64,000 bases of DNA, taken from the NCBI RefSeq assembly GCF_016767175.1, contig NZ_CP068564.1, forward strand, positions 930,001 to 994,000, written 5' to 3'. Source of the stretch: Keratinibaculum paraultunense (lineage in GTDB: Bacteria; Bacillota; Clostridia; Tissierellales; Tepidimicrobiaceae). This document shows positions 1 to 9,249 of this stretch, in pieces. How positions within the stretch are numbered: the stretch's first letter is position 1; each line of letters begins with the position of its first letter. The notes under the pieces were generated by a model that was given only the letters and a program-made list of their open reading frames with translations, did not search any database and was not told the DNA's origin. Both the position numbers and the translations under genes were made by a program.

Positions 1-377
1 TGGGGCAATCAGTTCAAGCAGGTAATATTTTAGTAGATGGTCTTGGAGTGGGAGATGTAGGAAATATTGTTTTAAGAGATAGAAAACATCTTTCTGAAGA
101 TGGATTGATAGTAGTTGTTGTTACTATTAGTAAGCAAGATGGAAAAGTAATTGCAGGTCCAGATATTATATCAAGAGGATTTGTATATGTGAGGGAATCT
201 GAGGATTTAATGGAAGAAGCAAGAAAGGTAGTAAGAGATGTTTTAACAGAATGTGAAAAACGTCATATAACCGATTGGGCTACATTAAAATCTAGTATGC
301 GTAATGCATTAAGAAGTTTTATATATGAAAAGATAAAGAGAAATCCAATGATACTGCCTATTATAATGGAAGTATAA
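1..377 (+). CDS. rnj: Ribonuclease J, C-terminal part (cut by window edge)
   Basis: The open frame runs in from the left edge (frame starting at base 3), so only about the last 124 residues are seen. The run GQSVQAGNILVDGLGVGDVG followed by LRDRKHLSEDG is typical of the beta-CASP to C-terminal region of RNase J, the metallo-beta-lactamase-fold 5'-3' exo/endoribonuclease of RNA decay and rRNA maturation in Firmicutes. The catalytic His/Asp motifs lie upstream of the window. The end (PMILPIIMEV) is followed at once by a strong hairpin terminator, so this is the last gene of its transcript. The GTG at 48 is internal, not the start. Confidence 0.9.
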   Translation, partial: GQSVQAGNILVDGLGVGDVGNIVLRDRKHLSEDGLIVVVVTISKQDGKVIAGPDIISRGFVYVRESEDLMEEARKVVRDVLTECEKRHITDWATLKSSMRNALRSFIYEKIKRNPMILPIIMEV

Positions 378-413
378 TAATAGTCCTAGCTTAAAGCTAG
401 GACTATTATTTTT
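378..413 (+). terminator. Rho-independent terminator after rnj
   Basis: Near-perfect 14-bp stem AATAGTCCTAGCTT / AAGCTAGGACTATT with a minimal loop, followed by ATTTTTAT. It starts at the rnj stop codon and separates rnj from the ylbF-like gene. Confidence 0.9.
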
Positions 414-520
414 ATACCTGTTCAATATTATAGATTAATGATATAATATTTAATTAACATGGTATCATTGCTATTATGTATCATAAAATCATTTATAATA
501 ATTAATTAGGAGGTATAAAT

Positions 521-859
521 ATGTCTAATGTTTATGACCAAGCTCATAAGTTAGCAAAGGCAATAAGAGCATCAGAGGAATATAAACTTTACAAAGAAAA
601 AAGAAAAATTCTCTGTTCTGATGAAAAGAATAAAAAAATGGTTGAGGATTTTCAAGAGAAATTATTTAAATTGCAGATGGATCAATTTTCTGGTAAGGAA
701 GTTGATGAATCGGAATTAGATAAGTTGAAAAAATTAGAAGATGTGCTGATACTTAATCCAATTATAAAGGACTATTTTATAGCAGAAATGAGGTTTAGCC
801 AGCTAGTTCATGATATAAACAATATTATTGGAGAAGCTATAGATTTAGAAGAAGATTAA
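521..859 (+). CDS. YlbF/YmcA family regulator
   Basis: A 112-residue, almost entirely helical, charged protein with the YlbF/YmcA family pattern (Com_YlbF): an N-terminal AxxLAxAIxxSxEYKxYKE helix, a central Q-rich helix (FQEKLFKLQMDQ) and a C-terminal FxxLVxDINxIIGEAI helix. In Bacillus, YlbF, YmcA and YaaT form a complex that affects RNase Y-dependent mRNA processing and entry into sporulation, competence and biofilm. Start ATG has AGGAGG 8 bases upstream. It stands alone between the rnj terminator and mltG. Which paralogue of the family it is cannot be settled from sequence alone. Confidence 0.85.
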   Translation: MSNVYDQAHKLAKAIRASEEYKLYKEKRKILCSDEKNKKMVEDFQEKLFKLQMDQFSGKEVDESELDKLKKLEDVLILNPIIKDYFIAEMRFSQLVHDINNIIGEAIDLEED

Positions 860-879
860 TAGTGATTAAATAATATATT

Positions 880-932
880 TAGTTATCTACATTTTACAAA
901 AAAATTATGGAAAGAAATGAAATAGATAACTA
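880..932 (+). repeat. Inverted repeat in the mltG leader
   Basis: TAGTTATCTA at 880-889 is the exact reverse complement of TAGATAACTA at 923-932, with a further CATTT/AAATG pairing inside. There is no T run after it. It may be a weak terminator for the ylbF-like gene or a leader hairpin 22 bases before the mltG start; the sequence does not decide. Confidence 0.4.
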
Positions 933-953
933 CTTATTCAGAGGTGGATTATT

Positions 954-2000
954 GTGTTAGAAACTACTAATGTAAAGAAAAAAAACAAGATTAAGAGAAT
1001 ATTAATCATCTTAATTTTAATAGTTGGTATTTTAATAGTGGGGAAGGTATATTACGATTGGGGATTTACTGCAGTAGATATTGAGAATCCAAAGGATGTC
1101 TCTGTTGAAATACCTTTTGGTAGTAGTTCAAATAGGATAGCTAATATATTGAAGGAAAAAGGCTTAATTAAAAGTGAATTAATATTTAAAATTGCAGTAA
1201 AAAAAAGTGATATAGGTGAAGAATTAAAAGCAGGGAAATATATATTAAGCACAGATATGGACATATATAAAATAATTGATGAGCTAACTAAAGGTGGAAA
1301 AAATGAAAACGTAATAAGATTTACCATTCCAGAAGGATATGAAATACAACAAATAGCAGATAAGTTAGCTAACGAAGGTGTTGTAGATAAGGAACGTTTT
1401 TTAGAATTAACATCTAATAAGAAATATTTTGAAGATAAGCATCCTATTTTAAAGGAATTGAAAGAAGGACAATGCTTGGAAGGATTTTTATTTCCTTCTA
1501 CCTATGAAATATATACAAACACAACAGAAGAAGATATAATAGATAAAATGCTTTCTAAATTTGAAGAGGTGTTTGAAAGAAGTGTTAGACCTCATATGGA
1601 TAAATATGATTTTACTGTAAACGAAGTGGTCACTTTGGCTTCTATTATAGAGAGAGAAAGTAAACTAGATGAAGAAAGGGAACTTATATCTGCAGTATTT
1701 CACAATCGTTTGAATAAAGGAATGTTATTGGAGTCTTGTGCTACTGTTCAATATGCATTAGGTGAACGGAAGGAAGTATTATCAAAAAAGGATCTAAAAA
1801 TAGATTCGGAATATAATACTTATATACATGAGGGATTACCTCCAACCCCTATAGCATCACCTGGAGAGAAGTCATTAATTGCAGCAGTAAATCCAGCTGA
1901 TGTAGATTATTTGTATTTTCGTACAAAGGAAGATGGAACTGGAGGACATATTTTTTCTAGAACCTATGAAGAACATTTAAAAGCAAAACCTAAAAAATAA
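954..2000 (+). CDS. mltG: Endolytic murein transglycosylase MltG
   Basis: 348 residues. After a lysine-rich N-terminus there is one membrane anchor at about residues 14-35, then a LysM-like region and the YceG/MltG catalytic domain. The expected active-site stretch ASIIERESK is present, with the catalytic glutamate at about residue 233, and the family features EGFLFPSTYEI and YNTYIHEGLPPTPI follow. MltG cleaves nascent glycan strands at the outer membrane face and helps set glycan length during elongation. The start is GTG with AGAGGTG about 9 bases upstream. It heads a cluster mltG-trmR-U32-udk that matches the Bacillus yrrL-yrrM-yrrN/O-udk order, though a terminator separates it from trmR. 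Confidence 0.95.
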   Translation: MLETTNVKKKNKIKRILIILILIVGILIVGKVYYDWGFTAVDIENPKDVSVEIPFGSSSNRIANILKEKGLIKSELIFKIAVKKSDIGEELKAGKYILSTDMDIYKIIDELTKGGKNENVIRFTIPEGYEIQQIADKLANEGVVDKERFLELTSNKKYFEDKHPILKELKEGQCLEGFLFPSTYEIYTNTTEEDIIDKMLSKFEEVFERSVRPHMDKYDFTVNEVVTLASIIERESKLDEERELISAVFHNRLNKGMLLESCATVQYALGERKEVLSKKDLKIDSEYNTYIHEGLPPTPIASPGEKSLIAAVNPADVDYLYFRTKEDGTGGHIFSRTYEEHLKAKPKK

Positions 2001-2027
2001 TACGTGGTTAACCACGTATTATTTTTG
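1998..2027 (+). terminator. Rho-independent terminator after mltG
   Basis: Perfect palindrome AATACGTGG-TTAA-CCACGTATT followed by ATTTTTG, starting at the mltG stop. The next ribosome-binding site (AGGAGG) begins a few bases later, so some read-through into trmR is possible. Confidence 0.85.
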
Positions 2028-2047
2028 CCAAGGAGGCTAGATATAGA

Positions 2048-2695
2048 TTGAATTATATAAATGAAGAATATATTGAAGATTATATACGAAGTATATTACC
2101 TGAAAGTAATTTATACCTACAAAAATTAGAAAATTATGCAGAAGAATATAATATTCCTATAGTAGAGAGGGAAGTAGCACAATTATTAAGAGTATTAATA
2201 AAAATTCACAAACCTAAAAGAATATTAGAAGTAGGAACTGCTATAGGTTATTCTGCATTAGTAATGGCTGAAGCAACAGAAGGGAATTGTTATATTACTA
2301 CTATTGAACGAAGGAAAGATATGGTAAAAATAGCTGAAAAAAACATAAACAATACTATATATAAGGATAATATAAAAATACTTTATGGTGAAGCAGAGAA
2401 TATACTACCAAATCTTAAAGAAGAATATGATTTTGTGTTTTTAGATGCAGCTAAAGGGCAGTATTTACGTTTTTTTAATTGGTGTATGGATTTAACTAAA
2501 AAAGGTGGTTTGATAGTATCAGACAATGTATTATTCAAAGGCATGGTTGCTTCTGATAAACTGGTTGTAAGAAGAAAAAAAACAATAGTTAAACGTTTGA
2601 GAGCGTATTTAAAGTATATAAACCATATAGAAGGATATACGTCATGTATTATACCCATTGGGGATGGAGTAGCATTAACTTATAGAGAGGAGTGA
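2048..2695 (+). CDS. trmR: tRNA 5-hydroxyuridine O-methyltransferase (YrrM type)
   Basis: 215 residues, class I SAM-dependent O-methyltransferase of the caffeoyl-CoA/catechol family. The SAM motif ILEVGTAIGYSALVMAE lies near residues 60-77 and the metal/substrate motif DFVFLDAAKGQY near 128-139. In Bacillus the YrrM protein methylates 5-hydroxyuridine at the tRNA wobble base to give 5-methoxyuridine, and the neighbouring U32 gene makes the hydroxylated precursor; the same adjacency here supports that role over a generic methyltransferase. Start is TTG with AGGAGG about 10 bases upstream. It ends 6 bases before the next gene, so the two are co-transcribed. Confidence 0.85.
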   Translation: MNYINEEYIEDYIRSILPESNLYLQKLENYAEEYNIPIVEREVAQLLRVLIKIHKPKRILEVGTAIGYSALVMAEATEGNCYITTIERRKDMVKIAEKNINNTIYKDNIKILYGEAENILPNLKEEYDFVFLDAAKGQYLRFFNWCMDLTKKGGLIVSDNVLFKGMVASDKLVVRRKKTIVKRLRAYLKYINHIEGYTSCIIPIGDGVALTYREE

Positions 2696-2701
2696 AATAT
2701 T

Positions 2702-3931
2702 TTGCAAAAACCAGAATTATTGGCACCAGCTGGAGATTTAGAAAAGTTGAAAATGGCTATAATCTATGGTGCAGATGCAGTATATTTAGGTGGGGAACAA
2801 TTTGGTCTTAGAAAGGCCTCTAAAAATTTTACCGAAGATGAGATTAAAGAAGGAGTAGATTTTGCTCATGAAAAAGATAAGAAAGTATATATAACCATGA
2901 ATATTATTCCCCATAATGAAGATTTAATTGGATTAGAAGAATATTCAAAAAAATTATATGATATGGGAGTGGATGGAGTAATAGTATCAGATCCAGGAAT
3001 ATTTTCAGTAATAAATAGAACTGTTCCAGAACTTCCTATTCATTTAAGTACACAAGCTAGTGTTACCAATTACGAAACCGTAATGTTTTGGTATAATTTA
3101 GGTATTAGAAGAATTGTATTGGCTAGAGAATTATCCTTAAATGAAATAGAAGAAATAATAAAAAAGGCTCCCAAAGATTTAGAAATAGAAACTTTTGTTC
3201 ATGGTGCTATGTGTATATCTTATTCAGGCAGATGTTTATTGAGTAACTATATGGTTGGAAGAGATGCAAATAGAGGGGATTGTGCTCATCCTTGTAGATG
3301 GAAGTATTATCTAATGGAAGAAAAAAGACCAGGAGAGTATTTCCCAATAGTAGAGGGAGATAAGGGTACATTTATATTTAATTCTAAAGATCTTTGTATG
3401 ATTGAGTATATACCTGATCTTGTAAAAGCAGGAATTAAATCCTTTAAAATTGAGGGAAGGGTAAAAAGTTCCTATTATGTAGCAACTGTGGTAAGATCTT
3501 ATAGGATGGCTATAGATGAATATTTTAAAGATCCAGATAATTATACATTTGATGAAAGTTGGATTGATGAAATAAAAAAAGCTAGTTATCGAGATTTTAC
3601 AACGGGTTTTTATTTTGGTAAACCTACAGAAGAAGATCAAGTGTATACATCAAGTTCTTACATTAGAAAATATGATTTTGTTGGTCTTGTACTAGATTAT
3701 GATGAAGATACAAAATTGGCTACAATAGAACAGAGAAATAGAATGTTTGTTGGTGATGAGATTGAAGTATTCGGACCTGGAAGAAAACATTTTACTCAGA
3801 TTATTGAAAAAATGTGGGACGAGGAAGGAAACGAGATAGATGTGGCACCTCATCCTCAACAAATAATTAAAATGAAGATGGATAATAAAGTTAATAAATG
3901 GGATATTATTAGAAAGAGTATAGAGGGTTGA
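2702..3931 (+). CDS. U32-family protein, tRNA wobble-uridine hydroxylation (TrhP-like)
   Basis: 409 residues of the peptidase U32 family. It opens with [18 protein letters not shown], contains the family signature [16 protein letters not shown] near residues 162-177 and a cysteine cluster continuing into GDCAHPC, consistent with iron-sulfur binding. Family members called TrhP/YrrO act in prephenate-dependent hydroxylation of tRNA U34 rather than in proteolysis. Only one U32 gene is seen here, whereas Bacillus carries two (yrrN, yrrO). The start is TTG, 6 bases after trmR. The protein ends 5 bases before the udk start. Confidence 0.85.
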   Translation: MQKPELLAPAGDLEKLKMAIIYGADAVYLGGEQFGLRKASKNFTEDEIKEGVDFAHEKDKKVYITMNIIPHNEDLIGLEEYSKKLYDMGVDGVIVSDPGIFSVINRTVPELPIHLSTQASVTNYETVMFWYNLGIRRIVLARELSLNEIEEIIKKAPKDLEIETFVHGAMCISYSGRCLLSNYMVGRDANRGDCAHPCRWKYYLMEEKRPGEYFPIVEGDKGTFIFNSKDLCMIEYIPDLVKAGIKSFKIEGRVKSSYYVATVVRSYRMAIDEYFKDPDNYTFDESWIDEIKKASYRDFTTGFYFGKPTEEDQVYTSSSYIRKYDFVGLVLDYDEDTKLATIEQRNRMFVGDEIEVFGPGRKHFTQIIEKMWDEEGNEIDVAPHPQQIIKMKMDNKVNKWDIIRKSIEG

Positions 3932-3936
3932 TATAT

Positions 3937-4557
3937 ATGAAAAAACCTTTATTAATTGGTATTACAGGCGGAACCGGTTCAGGTAAATCTACTGTATCTA
4001 CAGAAATATTAAAGTCTATTCACGAAAAAAACGTTGCTATTATAGAACAAGATTCTTATTACAAGGATCAAAGTCATCTTTCTTTTGAAGAAAGGGTAAA
4101 AACTAATTATGATCATCCCTTTGCTTTTGACAATGATCTACTTATTCAACATCTTAAGGATTTATTAAACAGAAAACCTATTGAAAAGCCAATATATGAT
4201 TTTGAACGCCATACTAGAAAAAAAGAAACTATAACGGTTTATCCCAAAGAAATTATAATATTAGAAGGAATACTTATATTAGCTGATGAAGAAATTCGTA
4301 ACTTATGTGATATTAAAATATTTGTAGATACTGATTCTGATGTAAGAGTTATAAGAAGAATAGAAAGGGATATGAAAGAAAGAGGAAGAACTTTAGATTC
4401 AGTTATTAATCAGTATATGACAACTGTTAGACCTGCTCACATGCAATTTGTTGAACCAAGTAAGAAACATGCTGACATAATTATACCTGAAGGGGGTTAT
4501 AATAAAGTTGCAATAGATATAATTGTAACTAAAATTAATTCTATATTAGGCAAATAA
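3937..4557 (+). CDS. udk: Uridine kinase
   Basis: 206 residues. The P-loop GGTGSGKST lies at about residues 10-18, followed by the family motifs QDSYYKD and NYDHPFAFD (substrate binding) and [12 protein letters not shown]. The enzyme phosphorylates uridine and cytidine in pyrimidine salvage. I chose the ATG at 3937 because AGAGGG ends 9 bases before it; a TTG at 3928 would lie inside that ribosome-binding site. It closes the trmR-U32-udk operon. Confidence 0.93.
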   Translation: MKKPLLIGITGGTGSGKSTVSTEILKSIHEKNVAIIEQDSYYKDQSHLSFEERVKTNYDHPFAFDNDLLIQHLKDLLNRKPIEKPIYDFERHTRKKETITVYPKEIIILEGILILADEEIRNLCDIKIFVDTDSDVRVIRRIERDMKERGRTLDSVINQYMTTVRPAHMQFVEPSKKHADIIIPEGGYNKVAIDIIVTKINSILGK

Positions 4558-4564
4558 AGTAATA

Positions 4565-4614
4565 GCTTCCCTGCAATTAGGCAATACTATAACTAATAGC
4601 AGGGAGGTTTTTTT
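4565..4614 (+). terminator. Hairpin plus T7 overlapping the next gene's ribosome-binding site
   Basis: AGCTTCCCTGC (4564-4574) pairs with GCAGGGAGGTT (4599-4609), and inside it ATTAG pairs with CTAAT, giving an extended stem directly followed by a T run that ends at the ATG of the penicillin-binding protein. It is the only terminator-like structure after udk. Its 3' arm contains the AGGGAGG ribosome-binding site of the next gene, so it could act as terminator, attenuator or translational control. Confidence 0.6.
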
Positions 4615-6267
4615 ATGAATAGATACAGGAAAAATATAGTAAATAATAGAATTATTAAAATGTTAATTATTTCTTCTTTATTATTTTCTTTATTAATTTT
4701 ACGATTAGTATATATTCAAATTGGAGAACATGAAAAATTAAAAATTCAAGCTTTAAAACAGAGAAGTCATGAAATTAGTTTATATCCCAATAGGGGGATT
4801 ATATATGATAGAAATTTAATACCTCTTACCAATAGAGAAGTGATTCCTACTGCTTTTTTTTATAAAGATAGCATATTAGAAGATGAAAAATTAAAACAAT
4901 TTATTATAGATAATTCAGAATTTGATGAAAAGCAATTGGAAAAATATATTCAAAATAAAAATTCTATAATAGAAATACCTTTAAATTTAGAAGTAACAAG
5001 TCCTAATGAAGAAAAAATATTTATTGAAAATAAAACTATTAGATATGAAAACGATAGTATGCTTGCTCACGTGATTGGATATATAAATAAGGCAGAAAAT
5101 AGAGGAGAATCAGGTATTGAAAAAGCATATGATGAGATTTTAAGAGATAGTGATAGTTATTCACTTTATTTAGAAGTAGATAAAGCAAAAAAAATTATAC
5201 TTAATGGAGAGTATGAAGTATCCCAGAATAAGAATACTATGGATCCAAAGGCAGTTAAATTAACTATAGATTATCATATTCAAAAGATTGTTGAAAATGT
5301 ATTAGATAAAAATAAAATTAAAGGGTCAGTAATAGTAGCTGATGTGGATACTGGAGATATTAGAGCTATGGCTAGTAGACCAAATTTTAATCAAAATGAG
5401 ATAGATGAATACTTAAATAGAGAAGATATGGCTTTATATAATAAAGCTATTCAAGTTGCTAATCCTCCAGGATCTTTATTTAAAACAGTGGTATTATTAG
5501 CTGCTTTAGAAAAAGATATTTCTTATTTAGATAAAGTGTTTTATTGTAGTGGTTATGAGCAAATAAATAACGTGCCAATAAAATGTAATAATGGAAGAGG
5601 ACATGGATATATAGGATTGAAAGATGCTTTTTCAAAATCTTGTAATTGTGCATTTATTCAACTGGGGCAGGAAATTGGCGGGGATAGCATTATTTATATG
5701 GCAGAAAAATTAGGAATGGGGAAGAAGATAAATATAGGACTTATTGAAGAAGTAGAAGGAAACTTACCTAAAGGAGAAGAATTGAAAGGACCAGCAATTG
5801 GCAATATTTCAATAGGGCAAGGTAGTATTGAGCTTACACCTCTTCAGGTAACCAATATGATGATGATAATAGCAAACAAAGGGATAAAGAAGGATATGAC
5901 TATAGTAGATGGTATAACGACTAAAGATGGATATATGATAAAAGAATTTAAAAGGAATAATGGCGAGAGAGTTGTATCTCAATATATAGCAGAAATTGTA
6001 CAAAATTTTATGATAGATGTAGTAGAGAATGGAACAGCAAGAAGTATGAATTTGAAACATATTGGAGGAGCAGGTGGGAAAACTGGTTCTGCTCAAGCTG
6101 TGCTGAATAGAAAAGAAACTATTCATGGGTGGTTTTCAGGTTTTTACCCTAAGCTAAAACCAAAATATGTAATTACGGTATTTGTAGAAGAAAGTTTTTC
6201 TGGTTCTAAAGTAGCAGTATCTATTTTTGAAGAAATTGTAAAAGAGATTTATAAGATTAATAGGTAG
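4615..6267 (+). CDS. Class B penicillin-binding protein (transpeptidase)
   Basis: 550 residues with one N-terminal membrane segment (about 14-34), a short dimerisation-like region starting at PNRGIIYDRNLIPLTNRE, and a complete transpeptidase domain. All three active-site motifs are present: SLFK with the nucleophile Ser at about residue 287, SCN at 342-344 and KTG at 489-491. It cross-links peptidoglycan at the outer membrane face and is penicillin-sensitive by family. No PASTA repeats are seen at the C-terminus, unlike SpoVD or PBP2x, and it is shorter than many PbpA homologues. The next gene, 61 bases downstream, is sigK, so a sporulation or germ-cell-wall role is possible but not shown. 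Confidence 0.88.
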   Translation: MNRYRKNIVNNRIIKMLIISSLLFSLLILRLVYIQIGEHEKLKIQALKQRSHEISLYPNRGIIYDRNLIPLTNREVIPTAFFYKDSILEDEKLKQFIIDNSEFDEKQLEKYIQNKNSIIEIPLNLEVTSPNEEKIFIENKTIRYENDSMLAHVIGYINKAENRGESGIEKAYDEILRDSDSYSLYLEVDKAKKIILNGEYEVSQNKNTMDPKAVKLTIDYHIQKIVENVLDKNKIKGSVIVADVDTGDIRAMASRPNFNQNEIDEYLNREDMALYNKAIQVANPPGSLFKTVVLLAALEKDISYLDKVFYCSGYEQINNVPIKCNNGRGHGYIGLKDAFSKSCNCAFIQLGQEIGGDSIIYMAEKLGMGKKINIGLIEEVEGNLPKGEELKGPAIGNISIGQGSIELTPLQVTNMMMIIANKGIKKDMTIVDGITTKDGYMIKEFKRNNGERVVSQYIAEIVQNFMIDVVENGTARSMNLKHIGGAGGKTGSAQAVLNRKETIHGWFSGFYPKLKPKYVITVFVEESFSGSKVAVSIFEEIVKEIYKINR

Positions 6268-6328
6268 GACTTGCACCTTCACTACCCTTATTTCATATAC
6301 TTTAATATAGGGGAAATGGGGGTGCCTT

Positions 6329-6671
6329 ATGTTTACTTATCTTTTGTATTTACTAAGAGAATTTACAGAGATTTTTTTATTGTTTTCTAGTTATATAACA
6401 AATACTAGTTCTTTTCCAAATCCACTTACTAAAGAAGAGGAAGAATACTATTTAAAATTATACTCGCAAGGAGATGAAAAAGCTCGTAATATACTTGTTG
6501 AAAGAAATTTAAGATTAGTTGCTCATATAGTTAAAAAATATTACAATACCGGTTATGATATAGATGATTTAATTTCTATAGGTACTATAGGACTAATTAA
6601 GGCTATATCAACTTTTGACATGGAAAAGGGTACGAGATTAGCTACTTATGCAGCACGTTGTATTGAAAATG
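6329..6671 (+). CDS. sigK: Pro-sigma-K, 5' segment (gene interrupted by skin-like element)
   Basis: Codons 1-114 and one base of codon 115 of the mother-cell sporulation sigma factor. A hydrophobic pro-sequence (about residues 1-22) precedes the conserved processing region ending in [14 protein letters not shown]. Then come sigma region 2.1-2.2 ([20 protein letters not shown]) and [15 protein letters not shown], ending in TYAARCIEN. The frame then leaves sigma-K sequence at the AATG core at 6668-6671 and drifts into the antisense of the recombinase, which is why an apparent longer frame to 6880 is not real. Joining base 6671 to base 12922 restores CIENEILM and an intact 232-residue protein. 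Ribosome-binding site GGGGGTG lies just upstream. Confidence 0.93.
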
Positions 6672-6696
6672 CTATAGTCACATTGTGGAAACATTT

Positions 6697-8331
6697 CTAT
6701 TGCTTTTTTTTAGAATCAGCACCAAACAGAACAATATCTATGTCCTCTCCATCCCAGATAATTTTGTCTACTACGGACCTAATTAAATTCCTTTTCTGGA
6801 TTACATCTGCAGTATCTATCATGGTAGCAAATTTAGTCATTATATCGTCTATAATTTCTATATCATTTTCTTTTAGATAATTAGATTCTCTTTTTTCTTT
6901 AAGTTCCAATAATCTTTTCTTTAATTTTGAATTCTTTTTATCTAATTCATCTATTTGATTAATTATGTATTTAGCAGCACTGGATTCTTGACCCTCTGAC
7001 AAAGAATTTATTAAATTAGCTATAGCTTTATCATTATTATCTATACTAGCCTTTATTTCGTCTATTTCAGTCTTTAAACTACTTTGGGTACTAGTTATAC
7101 TAACTCTATCCTTTTCTATCTTTCTGGACAAGGTAGAGCCTTCATAGGATAGTTTTTTTAGTTCATCTATAACAAGTTGGTCCAGATCATTACCCTTTAT
7201 GTTTTTGATATTACATTTTTCTCTTTTGCTTTTTTCTTTCAATTCACATATATAATAAAAAGCCTGGATCCCGTCCTTATTTACACGTCCCATTTTTGGT
7301 CTCATAAAACTACCACAATTACCACATCTTAATATGCCTGATAGTAATGATTCTGAATTTTTAACTTTTCTAAAAGTTTTAGATCTATTTCTCTCAATCA
7401 TATTTTGTACCCTCACCCAATCACTACCTTTTATTATCCCAGGATGTTTGCCTACTGCTATAATCCATTCTGAACTATCCCTGAGCTTATTGGTAGTGTT
7501 TTTCTTTTGAATAGTCTTATTATATGCCATAATACCTTTATTACCTGTAAATTCATTTAAATCAGCATATACTTCATAATCATTATCAACAAAGTAATTA
7601 TATGTATCTTCATCAGCTGTAGCATAGACAGGATTAGTTAAGATGGATCTCAAAGTAAACCTGGTATAATCATTGCCATTTTTAGTTTTTATATCATTCT
7701 GTATACAAAAAGTTTCTAATTGAGTTAATGAATCTAATTCTAAGAATTTTGAATATATAAGTCGGATTATCTTTATTTCCTCGGGAATTGGAGTGAGCTT
7801 AAACATTTTTCTTTCCTTGCCTGATGGATCTATATATATAACTTCTTTAGAATCAAAACCAGTAGGGGTAACTCCACCAAGCCACCTGCCAGTCTTGGCT
7901 AATTGTATCATATTGTCTCTTATTCTTTCTGCTATAGTTTCTCTTTCTAGTTGAGCAAATACAGTGGCAATATAAGTCATGGCTCTTCCTATTGGGGTAG
8001 ATGTATCAAACTGTTCATTTATTGAAATAAATGATATGTTTTTATTATTTAATTCTTCTAATGTCTGAGAGAAATCTAAGACATTCCTAGAGATTCTATC
8101 AAGTCTGTAGCAAACCACAGTTTCAAATTTTCCTTTTTTAGCGTCAGACATCATCGATTTAAATTGTGGTCTATCTTTGTCTCCACCTGAGAAACCTTCA
8201 TCTTCATAAATAATAAATTCGCATTGGTCAAAATGTTTGTTACAATAATCTTTGCACATTTCTATTTGGTTTTGAATGCTTTCGCCTTTGCCAGTATATT
8301 TACTTTTCCTGGAATAAATCGCTATTTTCAT
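6697..8331 (-). CDS. Large serine recombinase (SpoIVCA-like, sigK rearrangement)
   Basis: 544 residues. The N-terminal resolvase domain (1-150) begins [10 protein letters not shown], with Ser10 the likely nucleophile by alignment with YARVS of resolvases, and contains RLDRISRN and the [17 protein letters not shown] helix. A recombinase domain follows, then a zinc ribbon (CGNCG, later two more cysteines) at about residues 340-375, a long coiled coil (about 400-480) and a short tail. This is the layout of large serine integrases such as SpoIVCA. Its stop lies only 26 bp from the left core. Start ATG has AGGTGAT 5 bases upstream. It should catalyse excision of the 6.25-kb element; whether it needs a directionality factor is not shown here. 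Confidence 0.92.
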   Translation of the reverse strand: MKIAIYSRKSKYTGKGESIQNQIEMCKDYCNKHFDQCEFIIYEDEGFSGGDKDRPQFKSMMSDAKKGKFETVVCYRLDRISRNVLDFSQTLEELNNKNISFISINEQFDTSTPIGRAMTYIATVFAQLERETIAERIRDNMIQLAKTGRWLGGVTPTGFDSKEVIYIDPSGKERKMFKLTPIPEEIKIIRLIYSKFLELDSLTQLETFCIQNDIKTKNGNDYTRFTLRSILTNPVYATADEDTYNYFVDNDYEVYADLNEFTGNKGIMAYNKTIQKKNTTNKLRDSSEWIIAVGKHPGIIKGSDWVRVQNMIERNRSKTFRKVKNSESLLSGILRCGNCGSFMRPKMGRVNKDGIQAFYYICELKEKSKREKCNIKNIKGNDLDQLVIDELKKLSYEGSTLSRKIEKDRVSITSTQSSLKTEIDEIKASIDNNDKAIANLINSLSEGQESSAAKYIINQIDELDKKNSKLKKRLLELKEKRESNYLKENDIEIIDDIMTKFATMIDTADVIQKRNLIRSVVDKIIWDGEDIDIVLFGADSKKKQ

Positions 8332-8468
8332 TGGATCACCTCATTAGTAGTTATATGTTTATTATATTGCAAAAAGGGCCATGTTTATGATATTCTAAAA
8401 GTACTCCAAATTCTAATTGAAAATTTCCCTAGATGATCAAGGGTATTAATAATTTACAAAGAATATAA

Positions 8469-8506
8469 CCGTTGTTGAACATCATTCCTATGATATTCAA
8501 CAACGG
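8469..8506. repeat. Long hairpin upstream of the recombinase gene
   Basis: CCGTTGTTGAA (8469-8479) and TTCAACAACGG (8496-8506) are exact reverse complements; inside, ATCAT pairs with ATGAT around a TCCT loop, with one C/A mismatch. No T run follows on either strand. On the - strand a TTGACA lies just before it (8511-8516) and the right arm sits where a -10 would fall, so it may be an operator or leader structure for the recombinase. The rest of the 319-base gap 8332-8650 shows no gene I can support. Confidence 0.5.
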
Positions 8507-8650
8507 TATTTGTCAAGTGAAAATCAGAATGTATACAGTTTACACGATTTGTAGATGGGAAATTGAGTTTTTCACGCTCTATAACTGCATTTAGATTGTT
8601 GAAGTTGTTTCAATGAAAAAATAGTATATTCGAATCCTCTTACCTTTTTA

Positions 8651-9223
8651 TTATAAGTATATGTTGCTTTCTTTTTTAACTATCTCTTTATATTCATTTT
8701 TCTTTAATATAAGAGGAAATGACATAGCTACATTCATGATATTTTCAATATTAAATGATGGGCAGTATTTAAATGTTTCTTTTGTTAATTCTATTCTTTT
8801 ATAAAGTTTGTCTCTATCTAATTTATAATGGCTACCTTCTTGAACATAATATTCCCACCATGGATTATTACACTGACTTATTTGGAGTCTATGACATCCA
8901 AAAGGGTTAACTGTCATGTAGCTTGCACCATAACAAAAATTAGATTTTACACTTCTACATTTATCTCCATAACAATATTTAATTTTACCAACTGTTTTTT
9001 TATCAACTAAATCACCATTTATTATGAAAAAGGTAGACTTCCAGTTAGAAACTAGATCATATAAAACAATAAAATCTAAGAAGTCTCTCTTGGAACTTGT
9101 ATAAGTAGCGGTATGGGTTATATTACCATCTTCATCTACAACCTCATCATATTTTGGACTATTTTTAGCTAGATAAACAGCTTTATTATAACTTTTTGAT
9201 GTTGATTTTCCAAATGATATCAT
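8651..9223 (-). CDS. Hypothetical protein of the skin-like element
   Basis: 190 residues, not recognised. The sequence contains a central cysteine-bearing stretch (KYCYGDKCRSVKSNFCYG, near residues 82-99) and two later cysteines (GCHRLQISQC), a pattern that could bind metal, and a hydrophilic helical C-terminus with one short hydrophobic stretch (MNVAMSFPLILK). No signal peptide or clear membrane segment. It reads in the same direction as the 160-residue gene upstream, 26 bases away, so the two are probably one transcript heading toward the recombinase. Ordinary codon use for this genome and a conserved-looking aromatic pattern (NPWWEYYVQEG) argue for a real gene. Confidence 0.6.
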   Translation of the reverse strand: MISFGKSTSKSYNKAVYLAKNSPKYDEVVDEDGNITHTATYTSSKRDFLDFIVLYDLVSNWKSTFFIINGDLVDKKTVGKIKYCYGDKCRSVKSNFCYGASYMTVNPFGCHRLQISQCNNPWWEYYVQEGSHYKLDRDKLYKRIELTKETFKYCPSFNIENIMNVAMSFPLILKKNEYKEIVKKESNIYL

Positions 9224-9249
9224 TATATACCAGTCAATTTGAGAGAGGT

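Noticed and set aside
6671-6880. Extension of the sigK 5' frame to 6880 as a 183-residue protein
   Set aside because: After the AATG core the sequence is the antisense of the recombinase C-terminus and shows no sigma-K similarity.
8224-8436. 70-residue + strand frame over the recombinase start
   Set aside because: It is antisense to the recombinase N-terminus and has no ribosome-binding site.
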